Part shown: positions 33,353-42,210 of the stretch, one piece after another
How the letters are laid out: every line of letters starts with the position of its first letter
How positions within the stretch are numbered: the first letter of the stretch is position 1
Source: JBBBNV01 sp037137075
Lineage (GTDB): Bacteria; Bacillota; Bacilli; Paenibacillales; NBRC-103111
Length of the DNA stretch: 64,000 bases
Direction: 5' to 3'
Assembly (NCBI RefSeq): GCF_037137075.1
Contig: NZ_JBBBNV010000005.1
Coordinates: 62,001 to 126,000 of the forward strand
Position numbers and translations under genes: made by a program
The notes under the pieces: model-generated
Seen by the model: only the letters and a program-made list of their open reading frames with translations
What the model was told of the DNA's origin: nothing
The model's database searches: none

Positions 33353-34444
33353 TTACTTTGCTGCGGCCTGGCTAGGCTCCGCGCCGGAGGCTTCGGCATG
33401 CTGGCGGCCGCCGGTCCGGCCAAGCCTTGCAAAAAAATGCTGCACGGTTCCGACAATGCCCTTGGGAAGAAACAGCACGACCAGAATAAACAGCCCGCCC
33501 AGAAAATACAGCCAATACTCGGGGAAGGTTTCGCTGAACGTCGTTTTGGCCGTATTGGTTACAACCGCACCCAAGACGGCGCCGCTAAGCGTGCCGCGTC
33601 CGCCGATGGCGACCCACAGCACCATTTCGATGGAAGGGATGATGCCCATTTGCGCGGGGGAGATTAGCCCCTCCTGCAGAACGAAGAAAATCCCGGCAAG
33701 TCCGGCGAGCCCGGCCGATAAAGCGTAAATAAACACCTTGTAAACGACGGGATTGTAGCCGATGAAGCGCACCCGGTTCTCCCCGTCCCGAATCGCGATC
33801 AGCAGCTTGCCGGTCCGGCCGTTCAGCATCCAGCGGCAGAGCAGGAACACGGCGATCAGCACGGCGCTGGTGACATAATACAAGGCCAGCTTAGTATCCG
33901 GGCTGCTCAAATCGAAGCCCAAAAATGTGCTGAAATTGGTCAGCCCGTTCGTCCCGCCGGTGAATCCCTGCTGCCCGACGAACAGGGTGACCGTAATGAT
34001 GACCAGAGCCTGCGACAGGATGGAGAAGAACGACCCCTTAATCCGGTTGCGGAACGTTAAATACCCGAGTATGCCTGCGGCCACCATGGGCAGCACGATG
34101 GCCATGGCGATAGCGAACCCGGCGGAAGAGAACGGTGCCCAGAAGGCGGGAAGCTTCTTCACGCCGCTCCATGACATGAAGTCGGGCAGCGCGCCGCCTG
34201 CGGATACAAGCTTCAGGTGCATCGCCATGCAGTACGCGCCCAGGCCGAAGAATACACCATGGCCCAAGCTCAGAATGCCGGTATAGCCCCAAATTAAATC
34301 AATGCCAATGGCAAGTATCGCATAAGCCAGAAATTTGCCCAGCAGCGACAGCCGGAAATCCGATAACAGCCAGGGCGCGGCCAGCAGCAGCGCTACCGCC
34401 AGTCCGCCCAGCAGCAGCTTTATTCTTGGGGAAGCAGCTATCAC
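33353..34444 (-). CDS. urtC: Urea ABC transporter permease UrtC
   Basis: This 363-residue LivM-type permease has about ten hydrophobic segments and the family blocks GHGVFFGLGAYCMAMH and SAGLAGLAGIFFVLQEGLISPAQMG, the latter close to the ATPase-contact loop. The C-terminus, after LFILVVLFLPKGIVG, is a short charged alanine-rich tail. The start is GTG after AGGAGAGG. It lies 29 bases downstream of urtB and forms the urea channel with it. Confidence 0.94.
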   Translation of the reverse strand: MIAASPRIKLLLGGLAVALLLAAPWLLSDFRLSLLGKFLAYAILAIGIDLIWGYTGILSLGHGVFFGLGAYCMAMHLKLVSAGGALPDFMSWSGVKKLPAFWAPFSSAGFAIAMAIVLPMVAAGILGYLTFRNRIKGSFFSILSQALVIITVTLFVGQQGFTGGTNGLTNFSTFLGFDLSSPDTKLALYYVTSAVLIAVFLLCRWMLNGRTGKLLIAIRDGENRVRFIGYNPVVYKVFIYALSAGLAGLAGIFFVLQEGLISPAQMGIIPSIEMVLWVAIGGRGTLSGAVLGAVVTNTAKTTFSETFPEYWLYFLGGLFILVVLFLPKGIVGTVQHFFARLGRTGGRQHAEASGAEPSQAAAK

Positions 34445-34473
34445 AGGAAACCTCTCCTCTCAGGGGCGTTAAG

Positions 34474-35379
34474 TTAGTCCAGGCTGCGCGAGCGGACGGT
34501 GACGAAGCCGGAGGGCCTCCATTGCAGGAACGCTATGATGAGCGTGAATACAAGCACTTTTCCGATGGTTGCGCTGGTCCCGTATTCCAGCATCGTATTG
34601 AATATCCCGATGCCAAGGGCTCCGGCAACGGTCCCGATCAGCTTGCCGATTCCCCCGAGCACGACGACCATAAAGGCATCCACAATGTAATTCGTGCCGA
34701 TAGAAGGGCCGATCGGGCCGATGAGGGTGAGGGCGCATCCTGCAATACCGGCGACGCCGGAGCCAAAGGCAAACGACTGGGCGTCAACCCGGCGGGTGGA
34801 GATGCCCAGGCAGGAGGCCATTGCCCGGTTTTGCATAACCGCCCGCATTCGCCGCCCGCCCGCGCTGCGGTACATGTACCAATAAATGACGATTACGCAT
34901 AGCGTCACCAGTCCGATAATGAACAGGCGCTTATAAGGCAGCGTCAATTCGCTTGTCAGTGCGAGGCCGCCCTCCAGCCATTCCGGCGATTTGACCGCAA
35001 CGTTGGGCGCGCCGAAAATCGTGCGTGCCAGCTGCTGGAGCACGAGGCTGACTCCCCAGGTGGCGATTAGGCTGTCTAGCGGCCGTCCGTACAAATACCG
35101 GATCAGCAAGGTTTCCAGCAGCCAGCCGAGTACAAAGGCCATAGCAAAGGCGACGGGCAGGGAAACGATGAAATACAAGCCGAAATAGGCGGGGGGAATC
35201 ATGGATTGGAAAAATTGCTGGGTCATGTACGCCATGTAGGCGCCGACCATAATAAATTCGCCGTGGGCCATGTTAATCACATTCATAAGACCGAATGTAA
35301 TCGCAAGCCCAAGGGCAATCAGAAGCAGAATCGAGCTTAGACTGAGGCCGTTAAACAGCTGCAGCAGAAGGATACTCAA
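34474..35379 (-). CDS. urtB: Urea ABC transporter permease UrtB
   Basis: This 301-residue LivH-type permease carries blocks typical of UrtB: NVINMAHGEFIMVGAYMAY, the YGRPLDSLIATWGVSL loop, and MASCLGISTRRVDAQSFAFGSGVAGIAGCALTLIGPIGPSIG near the ATPase contact. The start is TTG after AGAGGTGAGG. It is the second gene of the operon, 126 bases after urtA, and lies upstream of urtC. Confidence 0.95.
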   Translation of the reverse strand: MSILLLQLFNGLSLSSILLLIALGLAITFGLMNVINMAHGEFIMVGAYMAYMTQQFFQSMIPPAYFGLYFIVSLPVAFAMAFVLGWLLETLLIRYLYGRPLDSLIATWGVSLVLQQLARTIFGAPNVAVKSPEWLEGGLALTSELTLPYKRLFIIGLVTLCVIVIYWYMYRSAGGRRMRAVMQNRAMASCLGISTRRVDAQSFAFGSGVAGIAGCALTLIGPIGPSIGTNYIVDAFMVVVLGGIGKLIGTVAGALGIGIFNTMLEYGTSATIGKVLVFTLIIAFLQWRPSGFVTVRSRSLD

Positions 35380-35505
35380 GGCGCCTCACCTCTTTCTTTG
35401 CGCGTGAATGGGGGACTGTCCGGGATACAAGTCAGGACTGCCATAGCGGCAGCCCTGAATGGTGGTGCGGATAAAGCGGATCATGACGATTGCGGTGAAG
35501 GAGGC

Positions 35506-36774
35506 TTATTTGGCTTGAACCGCCGCGCCCCACGGATACGTCTTCAGGAACGGATCGGGCTTCACCGGCTGGCCGGAGTTCCACACTTCTTTGAACTGGC
35601 CGTCCTTCATGACCTCGCCGATACGGACGGTTTTGTAGGTGTGCTGATTTTCGCCGTCGATGGTCACTTTACCGCCCGGAGCGTTGAATTCGAGCCCTTT
35701 GGCGGCGGCCTTGACCTTCTCCACCTCGAAGGAGCCCGCTTTTTTCACGGCTTCAGCCCACAGGTACACGCCGAAGTAGCCGGCTTCGATCGGGTCATCG
35801 GTTACTTTGTCCGCGCCGTATTTGGCCTTATAGGCGGCCACGAATTTTTTGTTCTCCGGTGTATCGGTCGTCTGGTAGTAGTTCCAGGCTGCATAGTGGC
35901 CTTCCAGGATGTCGGCGCCGATGCTGCGGATTTCCTCCTCAGCAATACTGACGGACAAGGTGGTCAGGTCTTTGGGTCCGATGCCCGCATCCTTTAGCTG
36001 CTTGAAGAAGGCTACATTGCTGTCCCCGTTCAGCGTGTTAAAAATAACGTCCGGTTTGTCTTTTTTGATTTTGGCGATGATTGTATTGTAGTCCGTATGC
36101 CCCAGCGGGGTGTATTCTTCAGCAACGAGGTTGCCGCCTTCAGCCTTCAGCTGCTCTTTAATAATTTTGTTTGCGGTGCGGGGGAAGACGTAGTCGGAAC
36201 CAAGGAGGAAGAACTTCTTGCCTTTGTTCTGCAGAAGCCAGGTGACAGCGGGTACGATTTGCTGGTTCGTCGTTGCTCCGGTGTAGAAGATGTTAGGCGA
36301 AGATTCAAGTCCTTCGTACTGAACCGGGTAGAAGAACAAGCCTTTGTTTTGCTCCACAACCGGCAGGACGGCCTTGCGGCTGGAGGAGGTCCATCCGCCG
36401 AAAATAACGGCCGCGTTGTCTTTTTGCAGCAGCTTCTTGGTCTTCTCGGCAAAGGTTGGCCAGTCGGAGGCGCCGTCTTCAACGATAGGCTTCAGCTTCT
36501 TCCCGAGCACACCGCCGGCGGCATTGATTTCATCAATCGCCATGATAGTGGCGTTTTTGACCGAAACCTCCGAGATGGACATTGTGCCGGTCAGAGAATG
36601 CAGCACGCCGACCGGAATTTCATCCCCGCCGCCTGCGGCAGGTGTGGATTCGGCTTTGCCGCCTGCAGGTGCTGCGGCAGGAGCCGCTGTCTCTTTAGCG
36701 CATGCAGCGAGCAGCATGGACAGCGCCAGCAGCAGCGAGAGGCCCCAAACGAATTTTTTTCTTACCAGCATCAT
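35506..36774 (-). CDS. urtA: Urea-binding lipoprotein UrtA
   Basis: This 422-residue substrate-binding lipoprotein has the lipobox LLAAC with the lipidated cysteine at residue 25, then an alanine/proline-rich linker. It has a branched-chain-amino-acid-type binding fold with UrtA landmarks: GVLHSLTGTMSISE, FGGWTSSSRKAVLPV, YTGATTNQQIVPA and LLGSDYVFPRTANK. It captures urea outside the membrane and delivers it to UrtBC. It is the first gene of the operon, divergent from ureA across 390 bases that hold promoter-like elements for both. Nitrogen control is likely, but no full TnrA/GlnR site is visible. Confidence 0.96.
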   Translation of the reverse strand: MMLVRKKFVWGLSLLLALSMLLAACAKETAAPAAAPAGGKAESTPAAGGGDEIPVGVLHSLTGTMSISEVSVKNATIMAIDEINAAGGVLGKKLKPIVEDGASDWPTFAEKTKKLLQKDNAAVIFGGWTSSSRKAVLPVVEQNKGLFFYPVQYEGLESSPNIFYTGATTNQQIVPAVTWLLQNKGKKFFLLGSDYVFPRTANKIIKEQLKAEGGNLVAEEYTPLGHTDYNTIIAKIKKDKPDVIFNTLNGDSNVAFFKQLKDAGIGPKDLTTLSVSIAEEEIRSIGADILEGHYAAWNYYQTTDTPENKKFVAAYKAKYGADKVTDDPIEAGYFGVYLWAEAVKKAGSFEVEKVKAAAKGLEFNAPGGKVTIDGENQHTYKTVRIGEVMKDGQFKEVWNSGQPVKPDPFLKTYPWGAAVQAK

Positions 36775-36856
36775 TTCTCTCCACTCCCCATTCTATTTTT
36801 TACGTGATACCCGCTATCATCAGGAGTGAAATGTAATCTGCCGGGGTACAGCAATT

Positions 36857-36897
36857 ATGTTATAGGAATGTAAAATACACGTCAATATAAATGACGT
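36857..36897 (-). promoter_or_regulatory. Candidate urtA promoter with overlapping inverted repeat
   Basis: On the minus strand TTGACG (36885-36880) and TAACAT (36862-36857) are 17 bases apart. ACGTCA-N7-TGACGT (36879-36897) is a perfect six-base inverted repeat covering the -35 box, a reasonable repressor site. Confidence 0.5.
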
Positions 36898-37082
36898 AAC
36901 TTCCTGGAAAACGACAAATAAAGACAAAATCATCGTGATTAGCTGGTTTTTAAGTTATATTTATGTTAACTATTTGGTTTTAGTGGGGGTAAAAGGATGC
37001 GAATGCGAACTTTTGTTCTAAATACAGCGTAGTTATTTAGGATTGTTCGGGTTATGTTTTATTACATTAATGACTATTTTTA

Positions 37083-37112
37083 TTTACATGCATAGCCAGA
37101 ATCGAATATAAT
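37083..37112 (+). promoter_or_regulatory. Candidate sigma-A promoter of the urease operon
   Basis: TTTACA (37083-37088) and a consensus TATAAT (37107-37112) are 18 bases apart, 52 bases before the ureA start. The surrounding region is AT-rich compared with the window. Confidence 0.68.
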
Positions 37113-37164
37113 TGACCTGAACAGATGGAAATATTCGGATTTAGAGGGGTATGGAGGTGCAAAG

Positions 37165-37470
37165 GTGCATTTTACGGAAAGAGAAAAAGAAAGGCTGTTC
37201 ATTACCGTCGCCGCTGATTTAGCCCGCCGCCGTTTGGCCCGCGGCTTGAAGCTGAATGTTCCGGAAACGATGGCTTTACTGACTTCGGAAATTTTGGAAG
37301 GCGCCCGGGATGGCAGGACGGTGGCTCAGTTGATGGAGGAAGGAGCCAATCTGATCTGCGCGGATCAAGTGATGGAGGGGGTTGCGGCCATCGTGCAGGA
37401 GGTTCAGGTGGAGGCGACATTCCCGGACGGAACGAAGCTGGTCACCATTCATCAGCCGATTCGCGGTTGA
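37165..37470 (+). CDS. ureA: Urease subunit gamma
   Basis: This 101-residue small structural subunit of urease, the nickel enzyme that splits urea to ammonia and carbamate, has the usual length. It also shows the family blocks REKERLFITVAADLARRR, GLKLNVPETMALLTSEILEGARDG and the C-terminal EVQVEATFPDGTKLVTIHQPI. The start is GTG, seven bases after GGAGG. It leads the ureABC-F-G-D operon. Confidence 0.97.
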   Translation: MHFTEREKERLFITVAADLARRRLARGLKLNVPETMALLTSEILEGARDGRTVAQLMEEGANLICADQVMEGVAAIVQEVQVEATFPDGTKLVTIHQPIRG

Positions 37471-37489
37471 TATTCGAGGAGGGAGTCAA

Positions 37490-37858
37490 GTGATTCCAGG
37501 AGAATACCGTGTAGGAAAAGGTGACATCACGCTCAACAAGGGGCGCAGGACTCTGGAGCTGATTGTCGTGAACACCGGGGATCGTCCGGTGCAGGTGGGC
37601 TCGCATTATCATTTCTTCGAGGTCAACCTGGCTCTCCGTTTTGATCGGGAGAAGGCGTTCGGCATGCGGCTGGATATTCCGGCCGGTACGGCGGTCCGCT
37701 TTGAGCCGGGGGAGGAAAAACCGGTACAGCTCGTAGAGCTGGGCGGTGCCAAGCTGTCCTACGGGCTCCATGCCTTGAGCCAGGGCTTGGCGATACAGGG
37801 TACGCTTCCGGAGGAAGCGGCGGCACGTCTGAAGCAATGGGAGGGGCGCAGATCATGA
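37490..37858 (+). CDS. ureB: Urease subunit beta
   Basis: This 122-residue subunit shows GDRPVQVGSHYHFFEVN, the histidine-rich loop typical of UreB, and LDIPAGTAVRFEPGEEKPVQLVELGG. The start is GTG after AGGAGGGAG, 19 bases from ureA; an open frame running further upstream overlaps ureA and is not used. Its stop overlaps the ureC start (ATGA). Confidence 0.97.
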   Translation: MIPGEYRVGKGDITLNKGRRTLELIVVNTGDRPVQVGSHYHFFEVNLALRFDREKAFGMRLDIPAGTAVRFEPGEEKPVQLVELGGAKLSYGLHALSQGLAIQGTLPEEAAARLKQWEGRRS

Positions 37859-39570
37859 GCACCATGTCGCGCAAAGCGTATGCTTCCATGTTCGGTCCGA
37901 CGGCAGGCGATGCGGTCCGGCTTGCCGACACGGATTTGTGGGCCCGGATCGAGCAGGATTACACGGTGTACGGCGATGAAAGCAAGTTCGGCGGCGGCAA
38001 GGTCATCCGCGATGGAATGGGCCAGTCGAGCCGCAGCACACGGTCTGAGGGAGTGCTGGATACCGTCATTACCAACGTTGTCATTGTTGATCACTGGGGC
38101 ATTGTGAAGGCCGATGTCGGCATCCGGGACGGGGTTATTGTCGGAATCGGCAAGTCTGGCAATCCTGACATCATGGACGGCGTCTCCCCGGATCTTGTGA
38201 TCGGCGCCAGCACGGAGGTTATTGCAGGGGAAGGCAAAATGCTCACGGCGGGGGGCATCGATACGCACATTCACTTTATTTGCCCCCAGCAAATCGAAAC
38301 GGCGCTTGCCTCCGGCATCACAACGATGATCGGCGGAGGGACGGGGCCGGCTACCGGCACGAATGCGACGACCTGCACGCCCGGCGCGTGGCATATTCAC
38401 CGGATGCTGGAGGCGGCGGAGGCTTTTCCGATGAATTTGGGCTTCCTGGGCAAAGGCAATGCCGCCTTCCCGGCTCCGCTTGCCGAGCAAATCGAGGCCG
38501 GAGCGATCGGTCTCAAGCTGCATGAAGACTGGGGGACGACGCCTGCGGCGATTGATACCTGCCTGAGTGTTGCCGATCAGTATGACGTGCAGGTCGCGAT
38601 TCATACGGATACGCTGAACGAAGCGGGCTTTTTGGAGGACACGCTGGAGGCCATCGGAGGCCGGACAATTCATACGTATCATACGGAAGGAGCCGGGGGC
38701 GGACATGCGCCGGATATTATCCGGGCAGCCGGGCAGCTTCATATTTTGCCATCCTCAACGAATCCGACACGTCCCTTTACCATTAATACAATTGAAGAGC
38801 ATCTGGACATGCTGATGGTATGCCACCATCTGGACAGCCAAATTCCCGAGGACGTCGCCTTCGCCGATTCCCGGATTCGGCCGGAAACGATAGCGGCGGA
38901 AGATATTTTGCATGATATGGGGGTATTCAGTATTATCAGTTCCGATTCGCAGGCGATGGGCCGGGTCGGGGAGGTTATTATCCGCACCTGGCAGACAGCT
39001 GACAAAATGAAGAGCCAGCGCGGGCCGCTTGCGCCTGACGATGCCGAAGCGGATAACTTCCGGATTAAACGCTATGTGGCCAAATTTACGATTAACCCCG
39101 CCATCACGCATGGCATCTCGCATCTGGTCGGTTCGGTCGAGGCGGGCAAGCTGGCCGATTTGGTGCTGTGGAGCCCGGCCTATTTCGGGGTGAAGCCTGA
39201 GCTCGTATTGAAGGGCGGGATGATCGCCTACGCCCAGATGGGGGACCCGAATGCCTCTATACCGACGCCGCAGCCGGTATGGGGCCGGCCGATGTTCGGC
39301 GCGTTCGGCAAGGCGCTGCGCAGAACGTGCGTGACCTTTGTCTCCCAGGCGGCCTATGACCATGGGGTTCACGAGGAGCTGGGGCTGGAGAAGCGGGTGG
39401 AGCCGGTCCGGAACTGTCGAAGCATCAGCAAAAAGGACATGGTGCACAACGGGGAGACGCCGCACATTGAAGTGGATCCGGAGACATATGAGGTGAAGGT
39501 GGACGGCCAGCTCGTGACGTGCGAGCCAGCGCATAAGCTGCCGATGGCGCAGCTGTACTTCATGTTCTAG
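37855..39570 (+). CDS. ureC: Urease subunit alpha (catalytic)
   Basis: This 571-residue catalytic subunit has every active-site residue in place. The nickel ligands are H138 and H140 (GIDTHIHF), the carbamylated K221 (GLKLHEDWG), H250 (AIHTDTLNE), H276 and D364 (SSDSQAMGR). H324 (VCHHLD) is the catalytic histidine on the mobile flap. The true start is the ATG overlapping the ureB stop, preceded by GGGAGGGG; an ATG six codons earlier is in the ribosome-binding region. The enzyme needs nickel insertion by UreD, UreF and UreG, encoded downstream. Confidence 0.98.
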   Translation: MSTMSRKAYASMFGPTAGDAVRLADTDLWARIEQDYTVYGDESKFGGGKVIRDGMGQSSRSTRSEGVLDTVITNVVIVDHWGIVKADVGIRDGVIVGIGKSGNPDIMDGVSPDLVIGASTEVIAGEGKMLTAGGIDTHIHFICPQQIETALASGITTMIGGGTGPATGTNATTCTPGAWHIHRMLEAAEAFPMNLGFLGKGNAAFPAPLAEQIEAGAIGLKLHEDWGTTPAAIDTCLSVADQYDVQVAIHTDTLNEAGFLEDTLEAIGGRTIHTYHTEGAGGGHAPDIIRAAGQLHILPSSTNPTRPFTINTIEEHLDMLMVCHHLDSQIPEDVAFADSRIRPETIAAEDILHDMGVFSIISSDSQAMGRVGEVIIRTWQTADKMKSQRGPLAPDDAEADNFRIKRYVAKFTINPAITHGISHLVGSVEAGKLADLVLWSPAYFGVKPELVLKGGMIAYAQMGDPNASIPTPQPVWGRPMFGAFGKALRRTCVTFVSQAAYDHGVHEELGLEKRVEPVRNCRSISKKDMVHNGETPHIEVDPETYEVKVDGQLVTCEPAHKLPMAQLYFMF

Positions 39571-39723
39571 CGCAAGCTCCGAGGCATAGCGGTCCGGATG
39601 AGGTTGTCCCTGCTCCGCGCAGCCTTGAAAAACGCACGGCACAGAGCAGCCCTGCCCCTTGAACGAGGAGCATAGCATGTCAAATCAGCAAACAAAAAGA
39701 GCGGAGAGGGGGAGAGCATATCC

Positions 39724-40422
39724 ATGTCATCTGAACGGACAACAGCCTGGCTGGCGTACACCCAGCTTCTTGATTCCGCGCTTCCAATCGGGGCGTTCTC
39801 GCATTCATTCGGGCTGGAAACGATGGTGCAGCTTGGCGAGATTCAGACAGTCGATGAATTGAAACGGTACTTGGCGGCGATGCTGGTGTGGAACTGGGCC
39901 CCGGCCGATGGCATGGGGATCAAAGCCGTATACACCTATGCGCCGGAAGCGCGCTGGGAAGAGCTGTGGCGCACGGATCAGCGGCTGCATGCCCAGCGTC
40001 TGGCGAGCGAGACAAGAGACGGTGTGCAAAAAATGGGCCGCAGGCTGCTGCTGCTGTGCCAGAACATGCATCCGCAGCTGATGTGGCAGCCGCTTGAACA
40101 GGCTGTCCGCCAGCGTCACACGGCAGGGACTCATGCTGTAGTCCACGGCTGGACATGCTGGCAGTTCGGCCTGCCGCTGGAGATGGCGGCGGAAGGTTAT
40201 TTGTATACTTGTCTGACAACGTCGGTAGGGAGCGCGCTGCGCTTGATGTCGATGGGGCAAACGGAAGGCCAGGCGCTTATTGTGGCGATGCTTCCCTTCG
40301 TTCAGGAGGCTTGGCGGCGGGCGGCGGACGGGGACCCGGGAGCGCCGAGGAGCACGGCCCTGGGATCGGAGATTTTTATGATGAAGCATGAGGAGCTGTA
40401 CTCCCGGTTGTTTATGAGTTAA
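39724..40422 (+). CDS. ureF: Urease accessory protein UreF
   Basis: This 232-residue maturation factor bridges UreD and UreG on the apo-urease. The family opening LLDSALPIGAFSHSFGLETMVQ is at residues 17-38 and the all-helical body has normal length. The ATG follows GGGGGAG, 153 bases after ureC. The position between ureC and ureG is where ureE would normally stand first; there is no ureE. A short out-of-frame ORF with a good ribosome-binding site starts at 39676 and overlaps the beginning of this gene. Confidence 0.95.
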   Translation: MSSERTTAWLAYTQLLDSALPIGAFSHSFGLETMVQLGEIQTVDELKRYLAAMLVWNWAPADGMGIKAVYTYAPEARWEELWRTDQRLHAQRLASETRDGVQKMGRRLLLLCQNMHPQLMWQPLEQAVRQRHTAGTHAVVHGWTCWQFGLPLEMAAEGYLYTCLTTSVGSALRLMSMGQTEGQALIVAMLPFVQEAWRRAADGDPGAPRSTALGSEIFMMKHEELYSRLFMS

Positions 40423-40521
40423 GTACAGAGAGACACTATATTAATGAAGCGTTTTTTTGAGGCCCGGGACAAACGGACAATCCTGCCTCAAACGAACCAA
40501 AATTGAAGGAGTGTGGAATGT

Positions 40522-41184
40522 ATGTGCCAAGGGGCTGCAGGACATCATCATCACGAATGGGAGAGGCCGGCGATCAACCGGACGCGTCCGATGCGAATCG
40601 GTATCGGGGGGCCTGTCGGATCGGGGAAAACCGCGCTGGTCGAAAGACTGGCCCGCCAGCTTAACGGGAAGTACAGCATAGCTGTGATTACGAATGATAT
40701 TTATACGAAAGAGGATGCCCGGATTCTGGTTCATTCTGAAGCGCTGCCGGAGGAGCGGATTATCGGAGTCGAGACCGGAGGCTGCCCGCATACGGCAATC
40801 CGTGAGGATGCTTCTATGAATTTCGAGGCTATTGAAGAGCTGGAGCAGCGCTTCGAGCATTTGGATATCATTTTTATCGAAAGCGGCGGAGACAACCTGG
40901 CGGCGGCGTTCAGCCCGGAGCTGGTGGACCTTTTTATCTATATTATCGATGTCGCGCAAGGGGAGAAAATTCCGCGCAAGGGCGGGCCGGGTATTATGCG
41001 CTCCGATATGCTTGTGATTAACAAAATTGATTTGGCGCCGTATGTGCGCGCGAATCTGGATGTTATGGAGGACGATACCCGGCGGATGCGGGGGGAACGC
41101 CCTTATGTCATGTCCAATTTGTTCACGGGCCAAGGGCTGGACCAAATTATCAGCTGGATCGAAGGCGAATTCAAGCATGCTTAG
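40522..41184 (+). CDS. ureG: Urease accessory GTPase UreG
   Basis: This 220-residue GTPase delivers nickel to urease. The P-loop GPVGSGKT is at residues 30-37, the metal-binding CPH motif at C88-H90 (ETGGCPHT), and VINKIDLAPYV is the base-recognition motif NKxD. The N-terminus MCQGAAGHHHHEW adds a cysteine and four consecutive histidines, likely extra nickel ligands. The start is ATG ten bases after AAGGAG. Its end overlaps the ureD start. Confidence 0.96.
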   Translation: MCQGAAGHHHHEWERPAINRTRPMRIGIGGPVGSGKTALVERLARQLNGKYSIAVITNDIYTKEDARILVHSEALPEERIIGVETGGCPHTAIREDASMNFEAIEELEQRFEHLDIIFIESGGDNLAAAFSPELVDLFIYIIDVAQGEKIPRKGGPGIMRSDMLVINKIDLAPYVRANLDVMEDDTRRMRGERPYVMSNLFTGQGLDQIISWIEGEFKHA

Positions 41185-42061
41185 GGTGACGGGGCAGGTT
41201 GCGGCTTCCTTTGAGGGGCGGCAGTCCTACCCCTCGCAGGTCCGGGAGGCTTCCCCCGCCGCCTTATTGCCCAATTTGTCCGATAGCCCGCAAATGCGTA
41301 CGCAAATGCGTACGAATCGACACACCGCTCCGCTCAAAATCGCCAAGACGTTCCCGATGGAGGACGGACAGCTTGCGGTTTATTTGATGGATTGCTCTCC
41401 GGGCATTATGGCTGGAGATCGGTATGAGCTGGAATGGCGGCTCGGGCAGGCGAGCCGGGTGCTCGTTACGAATCAGTCGTATACCAAGGTTCATCCCTGC
41501 CTTTCGGCTCCGGCTTCCCAGTGCCAGACGGTGGAGCTGGAGGAGGATGCGCTGCTGGAGCTGATGCCGGAGCCGGTGATGCTGTATACCGATGCGGATT
41601 TCAGTACGGAGCAGACAGTCAGGCTCTCGCCCGGATCGGTATACATACAGCGTGAAATCGTCTGCCCGGGCCGGAGCGAGCGGGGAGAGCTGTTCCGCTA
41701 TCGGCGTTACGAGACGAAGCTGGAGGTTTTTTACGGGGATCGCCTGATCTATTACAGCGCCCAGCACTGGGAGCCCGGCCGTCAGCCGCTTGCTGCTCCC
41801 GGCATGCTGGGGAAGTATACCCATACGGGCCAGCTCCTGGTATTCTCCGACCGGGTGACCCCGGAACTGCTGCCGATGGTTCGCGGCGTGCTGGCCGGCT
41901 GGCCGCAGCTGCTGGCCGGCGTTAGTTTGACGGCGCAGCATGGCGTCACGGTTCAGGTGCTGGGACACCGCGCCTGGGAAATTGAACGTATGCTGGACGA
42001 AATCTGGACGAAGCTGCGTGTGGAATGGTTGAATCTCGCTGTGCCGCTCATTCGAAAATGA
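41177..42061 (+). CDS. ureD: Urease accessory protein UreD (UreH)
   Basis: This 294-residue scaffold recruits UreF and UreG to apo-urease. Family blocks are LKIAKTFPMEDGQLAVYLMDCSPGIMAGDRYELEW, RVLVTNQSYTKVHP and ALLELMPEPVMLYTDADF. The ATG overlaps ureG by eight bases. Near residue 39 a duplicated 12-base unit encodes QMRTQMRT in the poorly conserved linker. It is the last gene of the urease operon; no obvious terminator follows. Confidence 0.94.
   Translation: MLRVTGQVAASFEGRQSYPSQVREASPAALLPNLSDSPQMRTQMRTNRHTAPLKIAKTFPMEDGQLAVYLMDCSPGIMAGDRYELEWRLGQASRVLVTNQSYTKVHPCLSAPASQCQTVELEEDALLELMPEPVMLYTDADFSTEQTVRLSPGSVYIQREIVCPGRSERGELFRYRRYETKLEVFYGDRLIYYSAQHWEPGRQPLAAPGMLGKYTHTGQLLVFSDRVTPELLPMVRGVLAGWPQLLAGVSLTAQHGVTVQVLGHRAWEIERMLDEIWTKLRVEWLNLAVPLIRK
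41291..41314 (+). repeat. Tandem 12-base duplication in ureD
   Basis: CAAATGCGTACG occurs twice head to tail and keeps the reading frame (QMRTQMRT). Confidence 0.9.
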
Positions 42062-42210
42062 GCAGTGCGGCGGGATTTTTTGTTCAATCGCTCGAGTGGG
42101 AAAGCCGGAATACAAATTTATTATCATGAAGCTTTCGGCCGTATGCCCCGGCTGATTGTGCTGGAATGTGGTAAACTACAGGGATAATCTTTGTACAAGG
42201 AGTGTTGTCC

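Noticed and set aside
36857..37112. TnrA/GlnR binding sites in the urt-ure intergenic region
   Set aside because: Several half-sites ending in TTACA occur, but none pairs with a TGTNA at the correct distance, so I do not report a site.
39676..39862. Short frame with a good ribosome-binding site (GAGGAG) overlapping the start of ureF out of frame
   Set aside because: Most of its length is the shifted reading of ureF, whose protein is certain. It could help re-initiation, but nothing shows a separate product.
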